Below are positions 1-8,436 of a stretch of 64,000 bases of DNA, one piece after another. Position 1 is the stretch's first letter. Every line of letters begins with the position of its first letter. A program made the position numbers and the translations under genes. The notes under the pieces are model-generated. The model did not search any database. It was not told the DNA's origin and saw only the letters and a program-made list of their open reading frames with translations. The DNA comes from Paenibacillus chibensis (GTDB lineage: Bacteria; Bacillota; Bacilli; Paenibacillales; Paenibacillaceae), in contig NZ_BIMK01000007.1 of assembly GCF_004001045.1 (NCBI RefSeq), positions 124,001 to 188,000 of the forward strand, written 5' to 3'.

Positions 1-534
1 CGGTTCGTCGCAAATGATGAATTTGGGATTCACCGCAAGCGCGCGGGCAATACCGATCCGCTGGCGCTGTCCGCCCGAAAATTCATGCGGGTAACGCGTG
101 GCATGGTCGGGATTCAAGCCGACCATGTCGAGCAGCTCTTCGATGCGCTTTTTCCGTTCCTTGCGGGTGCCGGCCAGCTTATGGATATCCAGCGCTTCAC
201 CAATAATATCCGAAACGGTAAACCGCGGATTCAGCGAAGCGTACGGATCCTGGAAGATCATCTGCATATCGCGGCGCATCGCTTTCATTTTATTAGGCGA
301 CAGCTTATAGATATCGGTGCCATTGAAGCGGACGCTGCCCGCGGTCGGCTCGTACAGCCGGAGAATGGTGCGTCCTGCGGTAGATTTGCCACAGCCGGAC
401 TCGCCAACCATGCCCAGCGTTTCGCCTTCACGGATATAAAAATTAATGTCATCGACGGCTTTCACGATTTTGCCGCCGCCTACATTAAAATACTTTTTTA
501 GTCCTTCAACTTCGATCAAATGGTTGTCTTTCAT
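1..534 (-). CDS. oppF: Oligopeptide/dipeptide ABC transporter ATP-binding protein OppF-like (3' end beyond window)
   Basis: This is one of the two ATPase subunits that power peptide uptake from the cytoplasmic face of the membrane. Only the first 178 codons are present; the gene runs off the left edge. Visible motifs are Walker [10 protein letters not shown] (about residues 44-52), the Q-loop region [12 protein letters not shown] (92-103, typical of the Opp/Dpp family), the ABC signature FSGGQRQR (152-159) and the start of Walker B, IICDEP. The ATG overlaps the oppD stop in an ATGA, so the two ATPases are probably translationally coupled. It is the last visible gene of the opp operon. The peptide specificity (Opp or Dpp) cannot be read from this part. 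Confidence 0.93.
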   Translation of the reverse strand, partial: MKDNHLIEVEGLKKYFNVGGGKIVKAVDDINFYIREGETLGMVGESGCGKSTAGRTILRLYEPTAGSVRFNGTDIYKLSPNKMKAMRRDMQMIFQDPYASLNPRFTVSDIIGEALDIHKLAGTRKERKKRIEELLDMVGLNPDHATRYPHEFSGGQRQRIGIARALAVNPKFIICDEP

Positions 535-1526
535 GACGAATGAACCTCCTTCGCCATCTCATGCAGGTTCCAGCAGCGGGCCGTATGGGTATCGCTGAAT
601 TCCGTGGTACCTGGGTTGAGGCGTTCGCAAACTTTCATCGCCTCGTCGCAGCGTGCGCAGAATGCGCAGCCGATCGGCGGTTTGATCAAATCAGGCGGTG
701 TGCCGATGATCGGGATGAGAGGCTCATCCTTCTTCTGATCCAGGCGCGGCATGGAACGAAGCAATCCTTTGGTGTAAGGATGCTGAGGATTTTTGAAAAT
801 CTCCCATTTCGTTCCGGTCTCTACCACTTCGCCGGCGTACATGACGATGACGCGGTCACACATGCCCGCAACGACGCCAAGGTCATGGGTGATCAAAATA
901 ATGGATGTTCCGAATTTTTTCTGCATGTCTTTCATGACGTCCATAATCTGTGCCTGAATCGTCACGTCCAGCGCCGTCGTCGGTTCATCGGCGATCAGTA
1001 GAGCCGGATTACATGCCAGCGCGATTGCGATCATGACGCGCTGGCGCATACCGCCGGAGAACTCATGCGGATACTGCCCGAAGCGTTCTTCCGGATTTTT
1101 GATGCCGACAAGCTTCAGCATCTCGATACCGCGCGCTCTCGCATCGGCCTTCGACATGTTCTGGTGCTTCATCAGCACTTCGGTAATCTGTTTACCCACT
1201 TTAATGGTTGGGTTGAGCGAAGTCATGGGATCCTGGAAGATCATGCCGATGTCTTTACCGCGGATATGCTCCATCTCTTTGTTGCTCTTTTTCAGGATAT
1301 CCTGACCCTGAAAAATAATTTCACCGCTCTTGATATGGGAAGGCGGCGATGGAATGAGGCGCATGATCGTCTGGGCGGTAACACTCTTACCACTTCCGGA
1401 CTCACCTACGATCGCCACCGTTTCTCCCTTGCCTATTTCAAAGTTCATGCCGCGGACGGCTTTTACCTCTCCGCCCTTCACATGAAAGGATACTTGCAGG
1501 TCTTTGACTTGTAAAATCGGTTCCAT
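531..1526 (-). CDS. oppD: Oligopeptide/dipeptide ABC transporter ATP-binding protein OppD-like
   Basis: First ATPase subunit of the peptide importer, 331 residues, a normal length. Walker A GESGSGKS is at 41-48, the Q-loop segment MIFQDPMTSLNP at 95-106, the signature EFSGGMRQR at 155-163 and Walker B LLIADEP at 176-182. The C-terminal oligopeptide-transporter domain carries a cysteine cluster, CAFCARC then MKVC (C-x2-C-x2-C-x6-C), like that of DppD/OppD-type ATPases. The gene starts 14 bases after oppC and shares ATGA with oppF, so it belongs to the opp operon. Confidence 0.94.
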   Translation of the reverse strand: MEPILQVKDLQVSFHVKGGEVKAVRGMNFEIGKGETVAIVGESGSGKSVTAQTIMRLIPSPPSHIKSGEIIFQGQDILKKSNKEMEHIRGKDIGMIFQDPMTSLNPTIKVGKQITEVLMKHQNMSKADARARGIEMLKLVGIKNPEERFGQYPHEFSGGMRQRVMIAIALACNPALLIADEPTTALDVTIQAQIMDVMKDMQKKFGTSIILITHDLGVVAGMCDRVIVMYAGEVVETGTKWEIFKNPQHPYTKGLLRSMPRLDQKKDEPLIPIIGTPPDLIKPPIGCAFCARCDEAMKVCERLNPGTTEFSDTHTARCWNLHEMAKEVHSS

Positions 1527-1540
1527 GATCTCACCTCCTG

Positions 1541-2488
1541 TTATTTCAGTTTCGGATCGAGCGCGTCGCGGAGGCCATCACCGAAAATATTAAATGCTAG
1601 CATGGTCAAACTGATCAGAATGGCCGGGAAGAGCATCCGCCATGGATAATACATCCAGCCTGTCAATGCGTCGTTGATCATCGAACCGAGCGAAGCGATC
1701 GGAGCTTGAACCCCGAGACCGAGGAAGCTGAGGAAGGCTTCAGAGAAGATGGCGTTCGGTACGGACAACGTCAAGGTAACGATAATCGGACCGACTGCGT
1801 TCGGCAGCAGATGCCGGAACAAGAGGCGGTTCGAGCCCGCGCCCATGGAACGGGAAGCTAATACGTATTCCCTGTTTTTGAGCTGCATGATCTCGCCGCG
1901 GACGATCCACGACATGTTAATCCAGCCCGTAATCGTCAAAGCCAGAATAATCGTTCCGATGCTCGGCTCGAAGACGACAAGCAGCAGAATAGTGACAAGC
2001 ATATAAGGAATGGAGTACAAAATCTCCGAAAATTTGTTCATAATTGCATCAACACGGCCGCCGAAGAAGCCCATGATGCCGCCATAGATCACGCCAATCA
2101 GCAAGTCGATCAATGCGGCAGCGAGACCAACGATCAGCGAGATGCGGGCACCCATCCAGGTACGCACGAACATATCGCGGCCGAGGTCATCCGTTCCAAA
2201 CCAATGGTCTTTGGAAGGGGGCTGGTTCGTATTCAGCAAATCATTCGTTGCCGAATCGTAGTTCGAAATCAGCGGACCGATAATCGCAGCCAGGATGATG
2301 AGCAAAAGCACGACCAGGCTGGCCATGGCAAGTTTGTTTTTGCGCAAACGCTGCCAAGCGTCTCTCCACGCCGAGAGGCTTTCCCGCTGAATGACTTCCG
2401 CCTGCTTTTCATCTACTCCTATTTTACGGAAGTCCTCGGGCGTTAGTTCGGCACTTGTGTTAGGCAAAGTTGTTTCATTCACTGCCAC
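1541..2488 (-). CDS. oppC: Peptide ABC transporter permease OppC-like
   Basis: Membrane permease subunit, 315 residues. An N-terminal cytoplasmic segment of about 45 residues precedes a first membrane helix (LAMASLVVLLLIILAAIIG), then a periplasm-facing stretch containing HWFGTDDLGRD, typical of the OppC N-terminal family, and the BPD transport domain with five more helices. The EAA-type loop that contacts the ATPases is at ASRSMGAGSNRLLFRHLLPN. It pairs with OppB to form the channel. The start lies 2 bases after the oppB stop, indicating one transcript and coupled translation. Confidence 0.93.
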   Translation of the reverse strand: MAVNETTLPNTSAELTPEDFRKIGVDEKQAEVIQRESLSAWRDAWQRLRKNKLAMASLVVLLLIILAAIIGPLISNYDSATNDLLNTNQPPSKDHWFGTDDLGRDMFVRTWMGARISLIVGLAAALIDLLIGVIYGGIMGFFGGRVDAIMNKFSEILYSIPYMLVTILLLVVFEPSIGTIILALTITGWINMSWIVRGEIMQLKNREYVLASRSMGAGSNRLLFRHLLPNAVGPIIVTLTLSVPNAIFSEAFLSFLGLGVQAPIASLGSMINDALTGWMYYPWRMLFPAILISLTMLAFNIFGDGLRDALDPKLK

Positions 2489-2490
2489 TG

Positions 2491-3423
2491 TTAGCCCTCC
2501 TTCCCGCCGGTCAATTTAATACGCGGATCAACCAGCACATAAACGATATCTGTAATAAAACGCGCCAGCATGAGCAGAATGCCGTAGAAAATCGTGACGC
2601 CCATGATCATCGTGTAATCACGGTTCGTGATACACTCAACGAACACTTTGCCTATGCCGCCGATACTAAAGATTTGTTCGATGACAACGGAACCGGTGAT
2701 GATATTCGCCGTCATCGGTCCAATATAGGTGACGACAGGCAAAATGCCGTTGCGAATGACATGCCGGAACATGATCGTAAACCAATTCAAGCCTTTCGCT
2801 TTTGCCGTCTTGATATAGTCCGCATGCAGAACTTCCAGCATGCTAGAGCGGGTCAGACGAGCAATGAAGGCAATCGGTTGGGCCGACAAAGCTGCGACAG
2901 GCAAAACATAATCTAGCGGGCCGTCAAAGCCCATAACGTTGAACCATCCGAGCTTCTCGCCGAATACAAATTGGATTAGAGAAGCCAGCACGAAGCTCGG
3001 GACCGCAATTCCAAGTACGGCCAAAATCATGGCAATATTATCGATCAGCTTTCGATGGTAGAGAGCCGCGAGCATGCCGAGCAAAATTCCGATGAACACC
3101 GAAATGACAATTGCGATCAATCCGATTTTCAGGGAAGCTGAGAAGGTTTGCAGGATAATTCCCATAACTTCCTGGTTTTGATGCTTCATGGAGATACCAA
3201 AATCCCCGGTCGCAATATCACCCAAATATTTAAAGTACTGCACATATACCGGTTTATCGAGACCGTACTGCTCCATGAGACGGGCTTGTATTTCAGGCGG
3301 AACCTTTTTCTCGGACATAAAAGGATCCCCAGGTATGGCTTTCATCAGAAAGAATGTGGCTGATATCAATATGAACAAAGACACCAGCATGTAAAAGAAC
3401 TTGTTGGCTACGTAACGAACCAT
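2491..3423 (-). CDS. oppB: Peptide ABC transporter permease OppB-like
   Basis: Membrane permease subunit, 310 residues. The N-terminal helix is followed by FLMKAIPGDPF and MEQYGLDKPVYVQY, hallmarks of the OppB N-terminal domain. The binding-protein-dependent transport domain follows, with the EAA loop around IKTAKAKGLNWFTIMFRHV. A GGGAGGG ribosome binding site lies 9 bases before the ATG. It is separated from oppA by about 200 bases that contain a terminator-like hairpin, so channel genes are probably expressed below the binding protein. Confidence 0.94.
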   Translation of the reverse strand: MVRYVANKFFYMLVSLFILISATFFLMKAIPGDPFMSEKKVPPEIQARLMEQYGLDKPVYVQYFKYLGDIATGDFGISMKHQNQEVMGIILQTFSASLKIGLIAIVISVFIGILLGMLAALYHRKLIDNIAMILAVLGIAVPSFVLASLIQFVFGEKLGWFNVMGFDGPLDYVLPVAALSAQPIAFIARLTRSSMLEVLHADYIKTAKAKGLNWFTIMFRHVIRNGILPVVTYIGPMTANIITGSVVIEQIFSIGGIGKVFVECITNRDYTMIMGVTIFYGILLMLARFITDIVYVLVDPRIKLTGGKEG

Positions 3424-3555
3424 GCCCGATTACCCTCCCCGCTATTATTATTCTACAATTTTCGACATAATTCGATTTTAAAGAATGGCGGGCACTTTTG
3501 TCCAATCTAGTTATTACTAATTGAAGAAATATCTACCACAACCATGATGAGATGC

Positions 3556-3598
3556 AAAAAAAACGGGATATATATGGATTGTCCACATATATATCCCG
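3556..3598 (-). terminator. Intrinsic terminator / attenuating hairpin between oppA and oppB
   Basis: On the minus strand a near-perfect A+T-rich stem (CGGGATATATATG paired with CATATATATCCCG, positions 3564-3598) is followed by eight U residues (3556-3563). It lies just after the oppA stop, inside the operon. The usual reading is partial termination: abundant oppA message with some read-through into oppBCDF. It could also protect the 3' end of the oppA message. Confidence 0.8.
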
Positions 3599-3627
3599 AA
3601 TTACTTATCCAAATTTACACAAGCGTC

Positions 3628-5286
3628 TTACTCAAAGTAAGCGCGTGTAAAGTCAACTGCACCTGCGTAATCAAGAATTACACCTTTCAGGTTCGGTTTC
3701 ATCAGTGCTACGTTGGTGTAATAGTAAATCGGCATAAGCACTTGTTGATCCTTGATCAAAAGAGTTTCGGCCTTCGTGAAATCTTCCATCCGCTTGTTAT
3801 TGTCAGCGGAAGAGTAAGCATCATTAATCAAAGCGTCATATTCTTTGTTCTTGAAGCCTACGTCGTTGTTACCGCTCTTCGAGGTCCACAGATCAAAGAA
3901 TGTCATTGGATCGTTGTAGTCTGGGCTCCAGCCTGCACGTGCGATTTGGTAGTTCAGGCTTCTGCGGTTTTTGAGGAATACGCCCCATTCCTGGTTTTCG
4001 GTTTTCACTTCAACGCCCAGGTTTTTCTTCCACATGTCAGCTACGGCAAGCGCAATTTTCTTGTGTTTGTCGCTGGAGTTGTAAATTAGGGTTACGGCAG
4101 GAAGCGTTGTGTAGCCTTCTTCCTTCATACCTTCAGCAAGCAAATTCTTAGCTTCATCCATATTTTCAGTGAAGTAATCGTCTTTATGCTCCGTACGGAA
4201 TTCTTCCTTGGCACCTGCGATGCCTGGAGGCACGAAACCAAACGCCGGTTTCTCTTCACTTTGCGTTACCTTGTCAACGATTTCCTGACGGGTGATCGCC
4301 ATAGCGAAAGCTTTACGGATTTTTGCATTATCAAACGGCTTGGCGGTTACGTTGAACTGATAGTAGTACACGCTGCCGACCGGTTTCAGATCAAGCTCGT
4401 CCTTCAGTTCCTTTTTAACAGCTGGCATTTGGTCGGTAGGAATCTCGCCGTTCGGCATGCCTGCAAAATCCAATTGTCCGCTGCGATAGCTGGACAGCTC
4501 GGTTGCGCCGCTGTTGGAGAGGGACATCGTAATTTTATTCAGCTTGATGTCCTTGTTATCCCAGTAGTTCGCATTCTTGGTTACTTCGATCTTCTGGCCT
4601 GTTGTCCATGTGGTCAAAGTGAATGGTCCGTTGGTGATCATCGATTTTGGATCAGCAGCCCATTTCGCATTGTCCTTCACGGATTGATGAACAGGGTAGA
4701 ACGTGTAGAACGAAGTCAGACCCAGGAAGTACGGAGTCGGGTTCTTCAAGGTCACTTCAAGCGTGTTATCGTCTGTTGCTTTTACGCCCACTTGCGAGAA
4801 ATCAGTGGTTTTTTTGTTGTTGTAATCTTCTGCACCTTTAATGTAGTACAGTTGGTACGCGTAAGGTGGTGCCGGCGTCGTGCTCGGGTCGAGAACGCGC
4901 TGCCATGCAAAGACAAAGTCTTTTGCCGTTACAGGATCACCATTGCTCCATTTCGCGTCTTTGCGGAGGTGGAAAACATACTTCAAACCATCGGAAGAAA
5001 TATCCCATTTTTCTGCGACACCTGGGATTGGTTTGCTGTTTTCATCCAGGCGGACCAGACCTTCATACATCATGTTCAAAACCGTATGAGCCTGGCTGTC
5101 TTGCGCTTGCGCCGGGTCAAATGTTGGCGGTTCAGCGCTGAGGTTGATGTGAAGCACTTGATCTTTGGCAGCGGCGCTATTTTCTTTGGAGCCGCTTCCC
5201 CCTTCATTCTTCGAGCCACAGCCCGCGAGAATGGTTCCCACTGCAAGGATCATCGTTAGCAGGGTTAAGAGTGTTTTCCTTCTCAT
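3628..5286 (-). CDS. oppA: Oligopeptide-binding lipoprotein OppA-like
   Basis: Extracellular peptide-binding lipoprotein of the importer, 552 residues. The signal peptide has a positive start (MRRK), a hydrophobic core and lipobox LAGC, so Cys23 is the expected lipidated residue. Family 5 solute-binding features follow: LNLSAEPPTFDPA-like opening (written here as HINLSAEPPTFDPAQAQDS), KWDISSDGLKYVFHLRKDAKWSNGDPV split over the conserved SBP_bac_5 signature, and late conserved RAGWSPDYNDPMTFFDLW. The ribosome binding site AGGGGGA lies 7 bases before the ATG. It is the first and probably most expressed gene of the opp operon. Confidence 0.95.
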   Translation of the reverse strand: MRRKTLLTLLTMILAVGTILAGCGSKNEGGSGSKENSAAAKDQVLHINLSAEPPTFDPAQAQDSQAHTVLNMMYEGLVRLDENSKPIPGVAEKWDISSDGLKYVFHLRKDAKWSNGDPVTAKDFVFAWQRVLDPSTTPAPPYAYQLYYIKGAEDYNNKKTTDFSQVGVKATDDNTLEVTLKNPTPYFLGLTSFYTFYPVHQSVKDNAKWAADPKSMITNGPFTLTTWTTGQKIEVTKNANYWDNKDIKLNKITMSLSNSGATELSSYRSGQLDFAGMPNGEIPTDQMPAVKKELKDELDLKPVGSVYYYQFNVTAKPFDNAKIRKAFAMAITRQEIVDKVTQSEEKPAFGFVPPGIAGAKEEFRTEHKDDYFTENMDEAKNLLAEGMKEEGYTTLPAVTLIYNSSDKHKKIALAVADMWKKNLGVEVKTENQEWGVFLKNRRSLNYQIARAGWSPDYNDPMTFFDLWTSKSGNNDVGFKNKEYDALINDAYSSADNNKRMEDFTKAETLLIKDQQVLMPIYYYTNVALMKPNLKGVILDYAGAVDFTRAYFE

Positions 5287-5326
5287 GATGTAATCCCCCT
5301 AAGGTTATTTGAGTATATGTTTAGTG

Positions 5327-5332
5327 ATTATA
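5327..5332 (-). promoter_or_regulatory. Candidate -10 element for the opp operon
   Basis: A perfect TATAAT on the minus strand lies about 40 bases before the oppA start. The matching -35 position, 17 bases upstream, reads TAGATT and is weak, so this is only a plausible sigma-A promoter that may depend on an activator. Confidence 0.4.
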
Positions 5333-5430
5333 CAACCAGTGGTCAAAAAAATCTACTCCATAATCAAAGAAAATACGTTGCATGGCTCAAATTTAATACA
5401 ATTTTCATGATTCAGGAAATGCATAAATAA

Positions 5431-5820
5431 TTAAGACATTGTAAGGAATATGTATTTGAATATGCCAATAAATGCAAAAAGAAGGTAGCTGAGGCTCATG
5501 ATGACAAAAGACATTCTCCAAATTAATTTTACCATTTTCTGAACATTAACCTTGCCTTTCATGCGGTTCTGCGCACTGCCGATCAGCCCGATGGCAATGA
5601 GTAAAAGCAGCAGGATCAAATAAAATCCGAACCTTGAATCAAAGGTAAGATTAAACAGTGCCGACACCGAAATGATCAGGAAAAGCGTCGTGACGTCCAT
5701 AGCAAGCTTAAGCGAAGTTTTTTTGTTATGTTTCCACCAATAATGGCCAAAATATACGAGCAAGAAAGGGAAAAACGGGAGCATGCTTAAAAAGAAAAAT
5801 GAGTTTTTCAGAAAATCCAA
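5431..5820 (-). CDS. DUF3397 family membrane protein
   Basis: A small membrane protein of 129 residues with about four hydrophobic segments and a basic linker (NRMKGKVNVQKMVK) before the last. The pattern KLAMDVTTLFLIISVSALF fits my recollection of the DUF3397 family, which sits beside panE in Bacillales; its function is unknown. I chose a TTG start at 5820 because GAGAGGAG lies 8 bases before it; the alternative GTG at 5829 is too close to that site. It begins 5 bases after the panE stop, so it is probably co-transcribed. Confidence 0.72.
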   Translation of the reverse strand: MDFLKNSFFFLSMLPFFPFLLVYFGHYWWKHNKKTSLKLAMDVTTLFLIISVSALFNLTFDSRFGFYLILLLLLIAIGLIGSAQNRMKGKVNVQKMVKLIWRMSFVIMSLSYLLFAFIGIFKYIFLTMS

Positions 5821-5825
5821 ATGAT

Positions 5826-6806
5826 TCACTCCTCTCGTATCGTAAGACCTTGAATCAGGCCCGTGACCAGCTCGTGAGCCTCTGCACACATACCGGACGA
5901 TTTGGCCAATGCCGCAATGCTGCCATTGATCCATTCGATTTCCGTCGGCATGCCTGCCTGCACATCCTTCAGCATGGAAGACGTATTACCGGAAGTGGAG
6001 GTACAGACTTCTACAATTTGATCCCATATATCCTGATCCCATGGTATGCCGCAGGCGTCGTAGACCCGAAGCGCCTCATCCAGCAGCATCCTCATCATGC
6101 TTATTCGCCGCTTTGTTGCCAGCAGCTCGCCATTCGGTATGCTCCACAGCGCGGTAAGCGGGTTGATGACGGCATTGATCAGCAGCTTCCGGAAAATTCT
6201 GCTATCGATGTCATTCGCTAAAACGGTTAAAAATCCTGCTTTTTGCAGCATTTTAACCAATGGTTCGAGCTTGCTGGCCTCGTTACCATGTGCATGGTGC
6301 TTCTCCGTCGCGCCGACCCAGGTCGTCCCTGCTCCCGCATGCATCACTTCGCTAGGAGAGACTCGCTTTGCTCCCTCGGTCGTGACCCCTGCATACAGAG
6401 GCCAGCCCGGCAGAATGCCTGCGACCCGGTCCATATGGCCATAACCGTTCTGGAAACAGACCAATCCCGGCAGCATGCTTGGATGCAGCTTGTCCGGTTC
6501 GAGATGTGCCGCGATTCGCGAGCATACCTCGAGCACATCCTTCTGCTTGGTCATCAGCAAAATATAGTCCCCGGGCTGCCGCTGCCAGCTGAACGCAAAA
6601 TCCTCAAGGACTCCAACGACAAAATCGCCCGCGGCTGCTCGCGCCTCCGTGCCGCCATCCGCATGGAGGATTGTAATCCCCTTTTCCCTGAGATCCTGCG
6701 CCTGCGCCGCGCTTCTGCACCATACCCGCACCTTGGCCCCTGAAGCCGCGAGTTTGCATCCGTATAACAAGCCGAGGGAGCCCGCTCCAATCAGATCTAT
6801 CATCAT
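5826..6806 (-). CDS. panE: 2-dehydropantoate 2-reductase (ketopantoate reductase)
   Basis: NADPH-dependent reduction of ketopantoate to pantoate, a step of pantothenate and coenzyme A synthesis in the cytoplasm. The N-terminus has the Rossmann motif IGAGSLG (residues 6-12). Further family features are the central FQNGYGHMD segment, the GATEK region and the C-terminal KLLINAVINPLTALWSIPNG stretch, which includes the conserved catalytic lysine and asparagine. Length (326) is slightly above the usual 300. A perfect TATAAT lies about 50 bases upstream (6853-6858), with a weak -35. The order RsfA-type regulator then panE matches ylbO...ylbQ in B. subtilis. Confidence 0.9.
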   Translation of the reverse strand: MMIDLIGAGSLGLLYGCKLAASGAKVRVWCRSAAQAQDLREKGITILHADGGTEARAAAGDFVVGVLEDFAFSWQRQPGDYILLMTKQKDVLEVCSRIAAHLEPDKLHPSMLPGLVCFQNGYGHMDRVAGILPGWPLYAGVTTEGAKRVSPSEVMHAGAGTTWVGATEKHHAHGNEASKLEPLVKMLQKAGFLTVLANDIDSRIFRKLLINAVINPLTALWSIPNGELLATKRRISMMRMLLDEALRVYDACGIPWDQDIWDQIVEVCTSTSGNTSSMLKDVQAGMPTEIEWINGSIAALAKSSGMCAEAHELVTGLIQGLTIREE

Positions 6807-6933
6807 CGTATCTCCTGCCTGTATCCCAAGTTTGAAATCTTGTCTTTAAAATATTATATCGCATGAATCGACCGGGTTACGAGAAAAAAGTCTGCCTGGT
6901 TCCGTCCGGATTTCAATTCAGCCCCAAGCATGG

Positions 6934-6980
6934 AAAAACCCGTTCGGGCGCGCCTTCTCATAGCGCTCATCCGGACGGGT
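6934..6980 (-). terminator. Intrinsic terminator after the RsfA-family gene
   Basis: On the minus strand ACCCGTCCGG pairs with CCCGAACGGGT across a short G+C-rich loop, followed by five U residues. It separates the regulator at 7012 from panE. Confidence 0.75.
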
Positions 6981-7011
6981 GTCTGGGGTTATGACCTTTA
7001 TGTTTTAACGC

Positions 7012-7653
7012 CTACTCGATGCGCTCGAGATTACCGTTCGCATCCATTTTAAACCGGGTCTTCAGCTCTTCCTCTTCTTCCGTTAAAAAAGCAAGCCGCC
7101 GCGCCCGGTCCATGATTTGGATCAGCGCTTTGTAGTCGTCATTGACAACCCTGTAATCCGTCTGGACCTCACTGACTTCCTTGCTTAGCTGCTCATTCAC
7201 TCTTCTTAAGTTGGCGAGCTCCTCTTCTTTCTCTCGCAGCTCCTTTTCCAGCATTTTCAGCTGGCGGCCGTTCTCCTGCAAGCTGCCCTTCCATTGGCGC
7301 AAAAAGCGGATCACCGCATCAATGGACAATGATTCTTCGCTTGCGCCATCCACTTTGAAATATCCCGGCTCTGTTTCCAAGCCAAGTCCCGCTACCATAG
7401 GGTTTGCAGGCTGTTTTTTGTAGTAGCTTCTTTTTTGCCGCTGCGTTTTCGCGAGACTGATCGCTTCCTCATACTTTTTACGGACACAGCTGTTCCAGCG
7501 GAAGCCGCAGGCTGCGGACGTCCTGCCGATTTTTTCCCCGACCTCCTCAAAAGCGGCGAGCTGCGTGCTGCCTTCACGGATATGCCTCAAAGTAACTTCC
7601 GCTAAAATAAGGTCATCCTCTGTACTCCATGCGTCTTGTCTTACTGCTGTCAT
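7012..7653 (-). CDS. RsfA-family (YlbO-like) sporulation transcription regulator
   Basis: Predicted DNA-binding regulator of 213 residues. The N-terminal third is a Myb/SANT-like helix-turn-helix (QDAWSTEDDLILAEVTLRH and then GEKIGRTSAACGFRWNSCVR) typical of the RsfA prespore regulator family. The rest is a long charged coiled coil (about residues 115-190), probably for dimerisation. I chose the ATG at 7653 because AGGAGGG lies 9 bases upstream; a longer frame start lacks one. Its position beside panE matches ylbO in B. subtilis. Target genes cannot be inferred. Confidence 0.85.
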   Translation of the reverse strand: MTAVRQDAWSTEDDLILAEVTLRHIREGSTQLAAFEEVGEKIGRTSAACGFRWNSCVRKKYEEAISLAKTQRQKRSYYKKQPANPMVAGLGLETEPGYFKVDGASEESLSIDAVIRFLRQWKGSLQENGRQLKMLEKELREKEEELANLRRVNEQLSKEVSEVQTDYRVVNDDYKALIQIMDRARRLAFLTEEEEELKTRFKMDANGNLERIE

Positions 7654-7667
7654 GCAACAAAACCCTC

Positions 7668-7985
7668 CTAACAACATCCTAAAATAACCGTCTCCATAAC
7701 CCTTTTCATGTTCCGGGCTTGAATGAGGTATAACAGCTGCTTATTTTCATTTCTATGCTTCTCATAGAGTTCATAGAATCTATTTGATACTAATTTGTAT
7801 TGCCAAATTTCAAATGGCTCATACTTGTTCCACCGGAAAATAAACATGTCAGGCTGTATACTTTCCATAACAATGATCACAATAAATATTGAAAAAGCAA
7901 AAAGTTCATATTTGTTCAAGACTTTTCGTTTACACAATTTTGGGTTAACGTTATAATGATGTGTAGTAAAGCTACGACCGTACAT
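7668..7985 (-). CDS. Doubtful hypothetical ORF
   Basis: A 105-codon frame, A+T-rich, with one hydrophobic segment (LFAFSIFIVIIVME) and a basic aromatic C-terminus. I do not recognise it. Its 5' end covers a strong promoter and ribosome binding site of the plus-strand DUF2626 gene, and no convincing ribosome binding site precedes its own ATG. If real, it probably starts internally and is co-transcribed with the RsfA-family gene. It fills most of the otherwise gene-free stretch 7654-8004. Confidence 0.2.
   Translation of the reverse strand: MYGRSFTTHHYNVNPKLCKRKVLNKYELFAFSIFIVIIVMESIQPDMFIFRWNKYEPFEIWQYKLVSNRFYELYEKHRNENKQLLYLIQARNMKRVMETVILGCC
7929..7957 (+). promoter_or_regulatory. Sigma-A promoter for the DUF2626 gene
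   Basis: TTTACA at 7929-7934, a 17-base spacer and a perfect TATAAT at 7952-7957, about 47 bases before the GTG start. Confidence 0.8.
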
Positions 7986-8004
7986 AAGGAGAGGGGGATA
8001 CTAC

Positions 8005-8241
8005 GTGGCACGTATGTTTCGAGTACTGGGCTTCTTTACGCTCGCGATCGGTCTGATGGCATATGCCGGCAACATGGTCGAGATGGCTCTGTTGTTCTTC
8101 GTGCAGACAGCATTTTTCGTGATTTTGGGCTACCTGAAATTTACGGAAAAAACATACATTGTTCTCTTCTGGGGCTATATGATCGTGACTTTTACCGGAT
8201 TCAGCTACTGGACAGTCTTTCAAATGGGTCTACCGCTGTAG
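8005..8241 (+). CDS. DUF2626 family small membrane protein (YqgY-like)
   Basis: A 78-residue protein with two to three hydrophobic segments. The opening MARMFRVLGFFTLAIGLMAY and LLFFVQTAFFVILGYLKFTE closely fit the DUF2626/YqgY family of Bacillales, whose role is unknown. The start is a GTG, supported by the AGGAGAGGGGG site 8 bases upstream. It forms its own unit, with a strong promoter upstream and a terminator downstream. Confidence 0.85.
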   Translation: MARMFRVLGFFTLAIGLMAYAGNMVEMALLFFVQTAFFVILGYLKFTEKTYIVLFWGYMIVTFTGFSYWTVFQMGLPL

Positions 8242-8267
8242 TTACCGATCAGGGCTTGAAGAGTTTT

Positions 8268-8308
8268 TCAAAAAGACGATCCGACAATCGCTGCCGGAAC
8301 GTCTTTTT
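8268..8308 (+). terminator. Intrinsic terminator of the DUF2626 gene
   Basis: AAAAAGACGATCCG pairs with CGGAACGTCTTTTTT around a short loop, ending in a U run on the plus strand. Confidence 0.75.
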
Positions 8309-8351
8309 TCTTTTGTTTCAACGTTTGTCCGCAGGTGTGAAAAGAGAGGGA

Positions 8352-8379
8352 TGATATTTTTTATAAACAAGCATATATT
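8352..8379 (+). promoter_or_regulatory. Possible sigma-E promoter of the coiled-coil gene
   Basis: TGATATT at 8352-8358 and CATATATT at 8372-8379, 13 bases apart, resemble the mother-cell sigma-E -35 (KMATATT) and -10 (CATACAHT). The spacer is one base shorter than typical. No sigma-A promoter is seen here. Confidence 0.35.
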
Positions 8380-8436
8380 TACATGAGGATCTGAAATCAG
8401 GCATGCTCAAGACTTGCCAGGAGGGGAGGATGATTC

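Noticed and set aside
4186..5259. Long plus-strand frame of 357 codons opposite oppA
   Set aside because: It is the antisense of a clear OppA gene, has no ribosome binding site and shows no domain.
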